From: Doryteuthis pealeii
Taxonomy: Eukaryota > Mollusca > Cephalopoda > Myopsida > Loliginidae
Assembly: GCA_023376005.1 (NCBI GenBank)
Contig: CM042143.1
Span: forward strand, 80,323,381 to 80,387,380
DNA: 64,000 nucleotides
Direction: 5' to 3'
Position numbers and translations under genes: made by a program. Below, piece by piece: positions 42,157-52,300 of the stretch (positions within the stretch are counted from its first letter, which is position 1; every line of letters begins with the position of its first letter). The notes beneath the pieces were generated by a model. It saw only the letters and a program-made list of their open reading frames with translations, was not told where the DNA came from and did not search any database.

Positions 42157-42600
42157 TCTGGATAAAATACAAATAAGAACTTAGACAATTTTTTTTTTCA
42201 TTTGAATTTTTACAATATATTTTGACATTTCAAAACAAAACTTGTAAATTATTGTAAATGAAAAAAAAAAAAAAAAAAAAAATAGGTGAATTATTTTCCC
42301 GATAAAAAGCATAAAGACAAAGAGCCCGCTGTATGAATATTGTTTTTAAATATAAGTTTGTGTTTGGTAAAAATATGTTGTAAAATTTCAATTGAAAAAA
42401 ATTGTCTGAGTTATTATTTGTATTTTATCCAAGGTGAGGGATTGTAAAATATCTGAATTAATTTGCCAATAAAACTGAGAAATAGCGGTCGATAAATATC
42501 TAACATAGACCGTTTTTAAACTTATTACCGTCAAGGAAAAACATAGCGTAAATAAGGGCAAGAATCCGGAACGACAAAATGTTTACAGACCAGTAATCCT
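41992..42600. repeat. Large inverted duplication (arms about 250 bp, spacer about 110 bp)
   Basis: Arm 1 is 41992-42245 and arm 2 is 42355-42600. Matching phrases on opposite strands include TGTAAACATTTTGT, CCTTATTTACGCTATGTTTTT, CAGATATTTTACAA and GGATAAAATACAAATAA. Visual identity is roughly four in five. A transcript through both arms would form a long double-stranded RNA hairpin. The outer ends fade without crisp transposon termini. Confidence 0.88.
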
Positions 42601-42644
42601 TTCCAAAATAGCTAACTAAAATAGAAAGATGTATTATTCTTTAT

Positions 42645-42930
42645 TCTGGACATGAGCAACCTTTTTCGAGAAGTTGGCCACATGAGACATAGCTCATCGC
42701 CAGGTGGGTTGCAAAACTAAAAAAAAAAAAAAAAAAAAAATTTAAAGTAATTTTATGTTGAAGGTATCACAACCATTTTTACTAAGATAAGCATAAGTAT
42801 CTGCCTTAGAAACAGGGAAAAGTTGATTTTTTTCCTCTTCAGTAAAAAAGATCTTTTCTATAAAAAAATCATTGATGTCTTAGGCGGGCTATTCAGAAAG
42901 CACCGCGGGCCGCATGTGGCTCCAATCAAA
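42645..42930. mobile_element. hAT-like non-autonomous relic
   Basis: The left GGACATGAGCAACCTTTTTC and GGCCACATGAGACATAG and the right CCGCGGGCCGCATGTGGCTC are inverted matches of the hAT kind (GAGCAACCTTTTT, GGCCGCATGTGGC). An A run at 42720-42740 and AT-rich filler lie between. Confidence 0.55.
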
Positions 42931-43734
42931 CTCCAATCAAACTCGGGCATGGCTAAGTAATTGATCATTTGCGAATACCAGATGGTGTAAGCAAGAAATG
43001 TCAACAGTTTTGGGAGGATTGCAAAATTGATAAAAGTAGATATAAAAAGCAAATACGATAGGCTGAACTGATTAAAAAGAAGAAGAGAAACGACAGGCGA
43101 TTTACGTCCTTTTTTATTGGTAGATAAGTACCGAAAAGAAGAAATAAATGCTGTTCTCAACAGACAGGTCCTGCCCAACCCTCATCCAAGAAAAACAACT
43201 ACCTCCTCCTATCCGTGAATTATACATTCACAGCACAAGTATTTTTTTTTAGGGGAAGGGAATGTTCTATCAATTTACATTTTACAAAATAGCGGAACTA
43301 AGCCGACACCAATGTATCAGCCGTGTTTCCAGCAATTAAAACAGTTGTCATCAGTTGAGGCAGTGAATATGCAAATAAATACCGGTATAAGATGATTTGT
43401 TGGTCAGCTTTTTGCTTTGTTCCGGCGACGCAGTCCTGTTTTGTATGCTCCTTACGAGCCCCTCCCAGAGGCGCCATTGACGAACTCCGATGGTGAAGGG
43501 ATAAGAGAAAAGGGTGTGTGCTACTGAAGGCACCCGAATGTTGCTTAAGGCAACAACAATAAGACAGTTAAAGACATAACGGCGCGAAAGGTTGAGAAAG
43601 CATTCAAATTGTGTGGGTGAAGCAAGTCAGGAAGTGAAGGTTGATTAGATGAAAGGAAGGGTCAACAATGGCACTCATTAACATCTGGACATTTTCTGAG
43701 CAGTTTAAATGTTCACAAAACTCACCATATATAT
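42931..43734. other. No recognised feature
   Basis: About 800 bp without the window's repeats. Minus-strand frames up to 106 codons lack family resemblance. Confidence 0.45.
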
Positions 43735-44018
43735 ATTTACCAACCCCTCAGCACGAGCAGGATGTGACACAAGATCAATTTCTTAAGCGGAGTTCAACAG
43801 GTTTGAATTCAAAGTTTTCCTTCTCCTAGACCGGTTGCCTAACCAAGGTTAAAGAGCCCAACCTGCCCTACTATGTATCCATAGCTGGAGGGAGAGTAAG
43901 ATTCATACCTTTCCCAAGGGTATTAGCGCTAAGTGAAAATGCAGTTTTCACGTCCAGGATTTGAACTCGGGACGACGAATCCATTTCCCATGACTTTAAC
44001 CATTACACCACACGCTTC
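43735..44018 (-). mobile_element. SINE-A copy, full length
   Basis: A short TA tract then TTTACCAACCCCTCAGCACG at the tail, GGGAGAGTAAGATTCATACC in the body, CCATTACACCACACGCTTCC at the head. Confidence 0.93.
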
Positions 44019-44134
44019 CAAAACTTACCATATATACTCGTGTAAAAGTCGAGTCAAGCAATATTGTCAAAAAAGAAAAAAAAAGTGCGTAAAAAATCAA
44101 TCTGATCTTCTGAAAATAGTTTAAGAGTTGTTAG

Positions 44135-44565
44135 TCCTGGTTAAAAGTACGATAAGGGTAACCCGCAACCTAACTCTTTTTTTAGACCTTATTGTTCGGA
44201 TGCAAATATCATTGGGGAACGGGAAAATAGAAATGTAATTATGGAAAAATAGAATTTTAATTTATCAAAACTTTTCTCGTTCCCCATTGATACCTGCATC
44301 GGAAAAATAAGGTAAAAAAAAAGTTTGGCTTCGGGTTACTCTTACCACGCTTTTAAGCTGGACTATGTATTTTCTCGTTCCCCAATGATACCTGCATCGG
44401 AAAAATAAGGTAAAAAAAAGTTCGGCTTCGAGTTACTCTTACCGCGCTTTTAAGCTGGACTATGTATTTTCTCGTTCCCAATGATACCTGCATCGGAAAA
44501 ATAAGGTAAAAAAAAAAGTTCGGCTTCGGGTTACCCTTACCGCGCTTTTAAGCTGGACTATGTAT
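44135..44565 (+). repeat. REP-G array: three tandem 97-98 bp units plus one inverted unit
   Basis: Units start at 44273, 44371 and about 44468. Each reads TTTCTCGTTCCCCAATGATA, CCTGCATCGGAAAAATAAGG, poly-A, TTCGGCTTCGGGTTACTCTT, ACCGCGCTTTTAAGCTGGAC. A more diverged unit at 44135-44228 is in the opposite orientation, so the whole is an inverted repeat with one arm amplified. Period shift is due to A-run length. Confidence 0.93.
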
Positions 44566-44744
44566 ATTATAAGAAAAAAAAGTTTATCATTGATGAAAAT
44601 CAAGTTAATAAATGCAGTTAACAAAATTGTGTTTTCTAAATGAAAAACTAAAGGGGAATAACAAATCAACTACGTGAGAAATAATTCAAAAGGATCAAAA
44701 CGTATAAAGACTGAATCTTTCAATTTATAATAAGTTTATGTAAT

Positions 44745-44819
44745 AAGTCTCTTGAATGTCAAGGGAACTATTTTAAGGAAAATAAACGTTTTATTCATTG
44801 TTTATATGTATTTGGATAA
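44745..44819 (+). pseudogene. Mariner transposase C-terminal relic
   Basis: Frame KSLECQGNYFKENKRFIH, ending TAA at 44817-44819, matches the C-Q-x-x-YFE ending of the relics at 7.8 and 56.0 kb. Confidence 0.65.
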
Positions 44820-44930
44820 ACATAACATCTGTCTCGGCACACCAAGAAGAAACATTACATAAAGATAGGCAAATAAGAGAATATGATGCTGAAAAGTGTT
44901 ATGCACAGACACACACACACACACATCTAT

Positions 44931-45143
44931 TAGAGCCACAAGGTTCCGGGTTCGATACCGGCCGTCGCCAACTCAGCGCACGAGTAGCACAGCTTGGATC
45001 TGTGCGGTAAAATGGCGATCTGATGATCGGGGTGGCGCTCCACCAGATACAAAAACAATTTCCCTAGTCTTGCGCTAGTGAAAAGGGGATAGACTCCGTC
45101 GCTCTTCGACTGATACTAACTATAAGCCACTAAGCCTACTTAC

Positions 45144-45148
<5 letters not shown>
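44931..45148 (+). mobile_element. SINE-B copy, head truncated, ending at (TA)n
   Basis: Starts GAGCCACAAGGTTCCGGGTT (B box GGGTTCGATACCGG), runs through GCACGAGTAGCACAGC to AAGCCACTAAGCCTACTTAC. Confidence 0.92.

Positions 45149-45188
<40 letters not shown>
45146..45188. repeat. (TA)n microsatellite at a SINE-B tail
   Basis: TA tract starting at the SINE-B 3' end. Confidence 0.97.
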
Positions 45189-45193
<5 letters not shown>

Positions 45194-45221
45194 AAATTCT
45201 CATTATGGCTGTTCCCGTACG

Positions 45222-45290
45222 ACGGGGTCTCAGATACTCTCACTGTATATCCCCCGCAGAGAAGATACAGTCACACTGATTTTTTATTCA
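45222..45290 (+). mobile_element. REP-D head fragment
   Basis: CTCACTGTATATCCCCCGCA, GAGAAGATACAG resembles the REP-D head. Confidence 0.55.
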
Positions 45291-45461
45291 TTTTGTTAAG
45301 CTATAGATTAGAGTTTTAAATATTCGACTTATACACGAGTATGGTACATAGTTATTTATTGAAACGTATAAACATAGGAAGAGCATAGATTTGAACTTCA
45401 AGTCAGCTCACAACAGATTGACAGAACCTAACAGAACACTTGTGCTTAATCCTCTGCAATG

Positions 45462-45552
45462 GTCATGGGACACACCAAGCGACTGGTAATGTAGTGTAAC
45501 GTTTACTCTATGGGTCAATGGTTCGAATATCAAAGGCGACCGTCTAGTACAT
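45462..45552 (+). mobile_element. SINE-C-like tRNA-like head
   Basis: A-box side TGGTAATGTAGTGTAACG and B-box side CAATGGTTCGAATATCAAAG. Confidence 0.5.
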
Positions 45553-45812
45553 TTTAATTTTTGGGAATATCTATCTATATGCATGTATGTTTGATAGATG
45601 GCTGGACTTATGAATAATCCAATTTATGTATTTATAGTTTGTTGAAAATTGCCACTGAATAAATAGACGTTGATAAACGAAGAAGCAATGAAAATAAATC
45701 ATTTCAAAATATTTAAACGAGGAACTCAATCTATGGAGTTATTCAATGAAAGGTCAAAGACACTTTTAAATATTTGCTCAACGTGATTTCATAATAGACT
45801 AAAGACATATAA

Positions 45813-45838
45813 CACACACACACACACACACACACACA
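45813..45838. repeat. (CA)n microsatellite
   Basis: Uninterrupted CA run. Confidence 0.96.
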
Positions 45839-45900
45839 TGCATACATACTTATATGATTACATATAAAAACGTTTGCATAGTGATAGACTTAATATTGAC

Positions 45901-45902
<2 letters not shown>

Positions 45903-45991
<89 letters not shown>
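45903..45991. repeat. (TA)n(GA)n compound microsatellite
   Basis: TA run followed by GA run. Confidence 0.98.
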
Positions 45992-45995
<4 letters not shown>

Positions 45996-46141
45996 CGTGT
46001 GCATACATATGTATGAATAAAAACAATTAAAAATTCCGGTCTTGTGTATGTGTTCGTGTGTACATATCTATAAAATAATTTCAAGTCTATGTTTATATAC
46101 TCATGCTTATAGTCCCATAATTTTATAAAATACACACCCAG

Positions 46142-46143
<2 letters not shown>

Positions 46144-46217
<74 letters not shown>

Positions 46218-46218
46218 C
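46144..46218. repeat. (TA)n(TG)n compound microsatellite
   Basis: TA run followed by GT run and a GC-rich end. Confidence 0.98.
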
Positions 46219-46306
46219 GCGCGCTTAATCACTCCAATGTCCATATACTCTTATACTTTTGTTGAAAGCGTGCATTTGTATCTTTCTCCTACAAGACGAA
46301 ATAAGT

Positions 46307-46310
<4 letters not shown>

Positions 46311-46374
<64 letters not shown>
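46311..46374. repeat. (CA)n(TA)n compound microsatellite
   Basis: CA run followed by TA run. Confidence 0.98.
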
Positions 46375-46378
<4 letters not shown>

Positions 46379-47259
46379 GTTAGTACACCAATCCTGTAAA
46401 CCAATGACTCAGTTTATTTCTCATTAGGTGCTTTATGCCAACATTGGTATAATCGAATAAATCTCTTAGTTTCTCTTTATCCCCCCGTTTCTCTCTTTCA
46501 TACACATTATATATTTATATTTATATGCATAAAAAGACGAACTTTTCTTATTCTAACTGTATTTGTATATTAGAAGTTTTAATCAAAAGAAATACTGAAA
46601 TTATCTTACCACACACACACACACACACACACTAAAATGGAATATCATCGTATAATTATGCAAAGGTTTTTTTATTTTATTTTGAAACATTAAACTTTAC
46701 TAAAACAAATGATGCTATGTCCATTTTCTTTCTTTTTTTTCTTCTTATTATATCACTTAAAATGCATCCACATTCATGACAGCGCACTTTAACGCACGTA
46801 CACACCCATTCATAAGTAGAAATCTTGGAAAGGTTATCAATGAAGAACTGACACACACACACACACACACTAAATATGTCAATATCTTTCTATATATTAA
46901 GATTGATTGACACTGATCCAAATAAAGAGAAAAGATTTGAAGATCGTTTTGTGCAAATCTTCCAGGTCATTTTATCCTACCAGCCATGAAAATCAGTATT
47001 TGAAATTCAAGCATTCACCTGATTTCGAACACTAACCCCTTTAATTCAAAAGTATTTCACTGACCTGTGTATACAGCATCGCTTATAAATAAGTGCAAAT
47101 CTAACAATTGTTTGAGGTTTGTTTATTTGTTTTTTTAATAAAAAGTTATTTCTAAACCAAAAATAATAGGATTTTATCATTTCTAGGGAAAAAATTATAC
47201 AATCGAAACGGATAGGTATTTCTATCATCAAACTCTATTCAATCTCTCTAACCAAAATA

Positions 47260-47267
<8 letters not shown>
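46375..47267. other. No recognised gene; two short (CA)n runs
   Basis: CA runs at about 46611-46632 and 46853-46870; otherwise AT-rich and unassigned. Confidence 0.5.

Positions 47268-47326
<59 letters not shown>
47268..47326. repeat. (TA)n microsatellite at a SINE-A tail
   Basis: TA tract ending at the 3' end of the following SINE-A. Confidence 0.98.
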
Positions 47327-47327
<1 letters not shown>

Positions 47328-47328
<1 letters not shown>

Positions 47329-47535
47329 AACCCCTTCGCCACAAGCAGGGTGTGATGCAAAGTCATTTTTAAGCGCAGTATAACAGGTTTGAATTCAGAG
47401 ATTTACGGCTCTTAGACCGATCACCACACTGACATTAAATAGCCCAGATTGTCCCACTATTTACTCCTAGTGGGCGGAGAATATTTGGATTCACACGTTT
47501 CCCGAGGGCATTAGTGCTATGTGAAATGCTAATAC
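47328..47535 (-). mobile_element. SINE-A 3' part
   Basis: CCAACCCCTTCGCCACAAGC, GGTTTGAATTCAGAGATTTA, GGGCATTAGTGCTATGTGAA. Joined head to head with the next copy. Confidence 0.85.
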
Positions 47536-47675
47536 CCTTGGGAAAGGTATGGGTAAATAGTAGGACAGACTGAGCTCTTTAACCTTGGTTAGGCAACCAG
47601 TCCAGGAGAAGGAAAACGGAATTCAAACCTGTTAAACTTGTATCACATCCTGCTCGTGTGGAGAGGTTGGTTTTC
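47527..47675 (+). mobile_element. SINE-A 3' part, opposite orientation
   Basis: AATACCCTTGGGAAAGGTAT, GGGTAAATAGTAGGACAGAC, GTATCACATCCTGCTCGTGT. Confidence 0.87.
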
Positions 47676-47789
47676 CTGTGCTGGCCATGAAAACAATGCA
47701 ATACAATTGTTATATACACCATTAATATATGTGAACATAAATTGTTATTTACTAAGTGTTGCTTAGCCTGGCACGAAACTCAGAACTAA

Positions 47790-47845
47790 ACAGGCTTACC
47801 GCTGGTCTGGCGGGAACCAATACTATGAGCAATCATCATATTGTC
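47790..47845 (-). mobile_element. Possible worn 5S-SINE fragment
   Basis: ACCGCTGGTCTGGCGGGAAC resembles the CTGCTTAACTT..GGCGGGAACC part of 5S-SINEs only in its second half. Confidence 0.3.
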
Positions 47846-47909
47846 TCTGACATGAAAACTATGTTTAGTTATCTTGGTTGAATAGTTGTTATATAAACAA
47901 TTATACTTA

Positions 47910-48200
47910 TTTTCAGACATCTTATGGTGTCAGACGAATACAAAGTCCGATTAACGTTGAGAGCCACGCACAAACCGAAGTTCATGTGGTGGTCAATATT
48001 AAAAATTGCGTGTATCCCATCGGCATTCCTCTTTTGAGGCGCCCCAGGCACTTGGTAATAAACCCAGCCCTGTCCGTTTAAATCTAGGGAGAATGTGTTG
48101 CCTGGGGATATGGCCCCTGGGATCATACTAATAGTATATATCTTATCGGTCCAATGCCCGAAGCTACTGGACACAGGACCCAAAGGTCGAGTAAATATAA
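47910..48200 (-). repeat. REP-E unit 1, with a conserved open frame
   Basis: On the minus strand one frame reads PGNTFSLDLNGQGWVYYQVP then GAPQKRNADGI. The same frame is recoverable in unit 2 (PGNTCPLDLKGHGWVY, RGNADGI) and in the 59.9 kb copy (PGSTCLLVQKGQGLIYYPVP). The family may once have coded for protein, or the phase may be preserved because indels are few. Confidence 0.65.
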
Positions 48201-48242
48201 CGTTTATATAACTAAAATTCAACTAAGATAGATATTTACATG

Positions 48243-48495
48243 TACGGGTTAGGCACAAGGCCCTATTAATGTGGGACCACACACGAGCCGAGACTCATGG
48301 GTAGCGGGTGCAAAAAATACGTTGATCCCGTCGGCATTCCCTCTCAAGGGGGAGGCGCCTCAGGCACTTGGGCAATAAACCCAGCCGTGCCCCTTTAAAT
48401 CGAGGGGGCAGGTGTTGCCTGGGAGGGGGTGGCCCCCTGGGATCAACGAAGTTAGCTGGTAAGGTCCAGGGATGAAACCACTGGACCTCCTGGTC
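48243..48495 (-). repeat. REP-E unit 2
   Basis: GTTGATCCCGTCGGCATTCC and AATAAACCCAGCCGTGCCCC match unit 1. More G/C-rich than unit 1, with CCCCCTGGGATCAACG at its end. Confidence 0.8.
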
Positions 48496-48539
48496 GAAAC
48501 CAGAAACTAAAATTCAACTAAGATAACTAAACACAGTTT

Positions 48540-48930
48540 CTTTTTCTCTTCTTCTTTCTAGTGAGGCAAATAACAAAGATGAGAATGAAACTGTCAGAAA
48601 AAGTATAGACAGATACATTTTGAAGATAAACCGGAAAAAAGTGCTTGAATTGAGAGAGCTAATGCATAAAAAAACATAAAATAAAAGATTAAATTGAAAA
48701 ACAAACAGACATTTCCCTACCTCATCCATATCCCCCTCATTATTAGCGAGTTTTGGATAAGAGCCCAGTCACTGGGAAAAAGGGGGATGTTACTGCGTGT
48801 AACAAATGAATGAATAGTAAGTAAACATGTTCAATTTTGTTTTAAGAATTGCCCAGAGGTGAAAAGTGACTCAGTGAAACCGTTGGGATGAATGTTCCAG
48901 ACGATTTGGAGATTAATAATAATGGTGATG
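48540..48930. other. No recognised feature
   Basis: Unassigned sequence. Confidence 0.5.
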
Positions 48931-48933
48931 ATG

Positions 48934-48977
<44 letters not shown>
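48934..48977. repeat. (TAA)n microsatellite
   Basis: Trinucleotide AAT/TAA repeat of about 14 units. Confidence 0.97.
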
Positions 48978-48978
<1 letters not shown>

Positions 48979-49493
48979 TCAAAAACAATAAAAAGTCAGA
49001 CGAAAGAATGCAAATAATAGATCACTACTCATGTATGAAAAAAAATAAAAATAAATAAAAAATAAATAAAGATAAAATGTTTCAGCCTTTCTAGACCTGT
49101 CAGTTTAGTAGTCAAATCATTTGGTCGAAAATATTTGACTCTCTCTAATATATCAAATGTTTCCTTTGCACATAGTCAACATTATCAATTTTATTTCATT
49201 CTTTTTTTTTCTTTTTTTCTTATTTTCGAATATGATTTTTTTTCTTTTACTTTTTAACTATTCGTTTTTTCCTCTTTTTTCATTTTTATTACTATTCATT
49301 GGTATTTTAGCATGTTCATATACATTCTTCATTCAATTACTTTATAAAATTTTGTATGGCAATTACCACATGCACGCCTTGACATACTCACTAGTATTTA
49401 CGTATATAGACATAATTCATATGACACCTACACAAGTCCTAAAACACAGACATCATTAATAAAAGGGAAAATATGTGCACATAAACTCCACTC
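48978..49493. other. T-rich interval, no gene
   Basis: The F/L-rich 100-codon frame at 49157-49459 is compositional. Confidence 0.5.
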
Positions 49494-49497
49494 ACAC

Positions 49498-49575
<78 letters not shown>
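49494..49575. repeat. (CA)n(TA)n compound microsatellite
   Basis: CA run followed by about 23 TA repeats. Confidence 0.98.
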
Positions 49576-49579
<4 letters not shown>

Positions 49580-49760
49580 CCTGTGCAAGGGTCTCGTGCA
49601 CCCCACACACTGAATCTATGATACGGGGCCCCCACCTTAATATATGCCAATTTTCAGAAAGTAGTAGTCATATAAAATATGAGACCGGTCTTTGCGGGGC
49701 CCCTAAAAGGGCTTGGTCCCCTCTCTCGGGAGGGGGGAGTACGCACCGGTCTCATATACA
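49576..49760. other. GC-rich insert between two TA tracts, class unknown
   Basis: GGGCCTGTGCAAGGGTCTCG, GGGGCCCCCACC and GCGGGGCCCCTAAAAGGGCT stand out from the AT-rich flanks. GAGACCGGTC at about 49681 and GACCGGT-type words near 49750 (ACCGGTCTCAT) suggest inverted internal repeats. No family recognised. Confidence 0.45.
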
Positions 49761-49775
49761 TATATGTGTGTGAGC

Positions 49776-49778
<3 letters not shown>

Positions 49779-49837
<59 letters not shown>

Positions 49838-49838
49838 T
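49779..49838. repeat. (TA)n(TG)n compound microsatellite
   Basis: TA run followed by GT run. Confidence 0.97.
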
Positions 49839-50395
49839 TTAAATGTATATACTGATCACGCTGTTGATGTCCCCGAAACTTTTGGTGTCGCCTATGTGTC
49901 TTCAGCTTTGAACCACTTATCACTTCACACGTTATCTCTGCTTTGTAACTGTATCCGTTTCATCACGGTGACATTCATTCCATTTGATTCTATTGGCTAG
50001 TTAATTTTTTTCCCTATTTGTACGCAGAGGCTCATATATAATAGATGGAATATCACTTCTGAGGATGATGTGAGGAACATCGAAATATCCAAGAAATCAG
50101 ACACAACTATAAATCAAATATTGATTACTAACAAACGTGTTCTTTGGGGCTATCTTAATCTTTTCTGAAGCATAGATAGGTATGACGGCAAGTAAGTATT
50201 TGTATATGACGCATATAAACCTACAGGTCTTAATATTTATCCATTGGCAGTAATTGGTACTCGCCGTTACGCGCACACATACACACACACACACAGTGTA
50301 TCCTTCATCTTTTCATGCATCCCTTTTCTCTGTCCATTGCAAGACTCAGACAGTTCCTGGAGGTCCGTAAGATAAGGGGAGTAATGGGCCTTAAC
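49839..50395. other. No gene; contains a hammerhead lookalike at 50057-50086
   Basis: Unassigned; see the rejected list for the lookalike. A short (CA)n lies at about 50275-50296. Confidence 0.45.
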
Positions 50396-50515
50396 CTGCT
50401 GCACAGGCCCATGAGATGTTGACGGAGTTTGAATTCCCAGCTTTCTTTCTCCTAGATCAGTTGTCCTACCAAGGCTAGAGAGTACTGTCTTCCGTACTAT
50501 TTACCAATATCAAAG
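50396..50515 (-). mobile_element. SINE-A fragment, diverged
   Basis: GACGGAGTTTGAATTCCCAG, TTTCTCCTAGATCAGTTGTC, GTACTATTTACCAATA. Confidence 0.7.
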
Positions 50516-50617
50516 GTGGTGGAAATAATCTCACATACATATACACCCAGTATATACATACAATACATATACGCATATATTGTACACACACACACACATA
50601 TATATATATATTATATA

Positions 50618-51280
<663 letters not shown>

Positions 51281-51281
51281 G

Positions 51282-51321
<40 letters not shown>

Positions 51322-51330
51322 AGAGAGAAG
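51281..51330. repeat. (GA)n microsatellite
   Basis: GA run interrupted by AGAAGAG. Confidence 0.95.
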
Positions 51331-51700
51331 AGATTTTAAAAAGAGTGTGAAATAGAGGCTAATAGTAAGGAATTAAGAAAGAAGAAAAGTACAGTTATCA
51401 CCACAATGCATGGAAAGAAAGAAAAAAATGTCAAGGAAGATATATTGACGGCGAAGAAGTAAAATAAAAGTAGAAAAAGAGAGAAATAGAGGCTAACAGA
51501 AGAAGAATAATAATAATAATAATAATATCATCCCCCCGAAAAATCGTAATGGAAAAGAGAATACCATTGAAAGAAGAAAAAAAAATGCCAATGAAGATAT
51601 ATTGACGACGAAGACTAAGAAAACAGTTAAAGAACTAGAAGTGACGACAAAGAAAAGCCCAGAAAAGAAAAAAGAAATAGCCAGAAGATAACTAATGTCA
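51331..51700. repeat. Purine-rich tract with two related units
   Basis: AAATGTCAAGGAAGATATATTGACGGCGAAGA-like and AAATGCCAATGAAGATATATTGACGACGAAGA-like blocks recur about 160 bp apart (about 51427 and 51584), so this is a diverged tandem duplication. Confidence 0.75.
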
Positions 51701-51764
51701 GCCATCCTTGTAAAAGAACAGTAGTGGTACAATAGAACCACTACTGTTCTTTTACAAGGATGGC
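51701..51764. other. Perfect hairpin: 28-bp arms, 8-nt loop
   Basis: The arms 51701-51728 and 51737-51764 are exact reverse complements (GCCATCCTTGTAAAAGAACA... and ...TGTTCTTTTACAAGGATGGC) around ACAATAGA. It could be a small-RNA hairpin, a foldback element or a recent inverted duplication. Confidence 0.93.
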
Positions 51765-51918
51765 TTTGGCATTAACCCATAGCTGAGGTTATGAGGAGGT
51801 TCATACCTTTCCCAAGGGTATTAGTCCGAAGGTGAATGTAATAGCGAGACTGGAGTTCGAACTCACTTAGTATGATATCGCAGACCAGCACGCTAATCAC
51901 TATACCACGGAGACTTAT
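51765..51918 (-). mobile_element. tRNA-like SINE, same subtype as at 27.7 kb
   Basis: The minus-strand head CTCCGTGGTATAGTGATTAG (A box) and GTGAGTTCGAACTCCAGTCT (B box) is followed by TAATACCCTTGGGAAAGGTA and the SINE-A phrase CAGCTATGGG. Confidence 0.8.
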
Positions 51919-52204
51919 CCAAAGAGGAAAACAATTTATTTCTATAAATTGATAAGTAATCTATATTATGATGATCAGATTTTTGATGGTACATCGTAGC
52001 GATATTTCTGACAGCGTACTAGCGTTAAAATGTCCTAACTTAGAGCATAAAGTAATTACGAGTCTAATTTGCAAATTAAGAATATTGTGTGATCTTTGTT
52101 CGCGTTCATTCCTATCATTATAGTTTCTTAAGAGAGTTAACTATTAAATAGTAATTATAAAGTATTTCTCTCTATTTATTTGCAATCTATACCATAATAA
52201 AACG
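51919..52204. other. No recognised feature
   Basis: Unassigned AT-rich sequence. Confidence 0.5.
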
Positions 52205-52300
52205 ATTTTTGTAAGTAAAGTCGCGAGTTTGATCCTCGCTGAATGCCCCATAAAAAAATCCCCACGTAAAAAAAAAACAAAAAAACAAAAAAAAACTGTG
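52205..52300 (+). mobile_element. SINE-C 3' fragment
   Basis: GTCGCGAGTTTGATCCTCGC, TGAATGCCCCATAAAAAA. Confidence 0.75.

Larger units (their letters stand above)
47856..48539. mobile_element. 684-bp element with 26-bp inverted termini and two REP-E units
   Basis: Left AAACTATGTTTAGTTATCTT (then GGTTGAA) and right (TTCAACT then) AAGATAACTAAACACAGTTT are inverted copies with two mismatches. Inside lie two direct REP-E units (47910-48200 and 48243-48495). Each is followed by ACTAAAATTCAACTAAGATA, so the right terminus itself is duplicated. This looks like a DNA transposon that grew by internal tandem duplication of about 300 bp. Confidence 0.8.

Noticed and set aside
50057..50086. CTGAGGA, GATGT/ACATC hairpin and GAAA, resembling a hammerhead
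   Set aside because: It has an extra U before stem II, no plausible stem I partner and no cleavage triplet in place.
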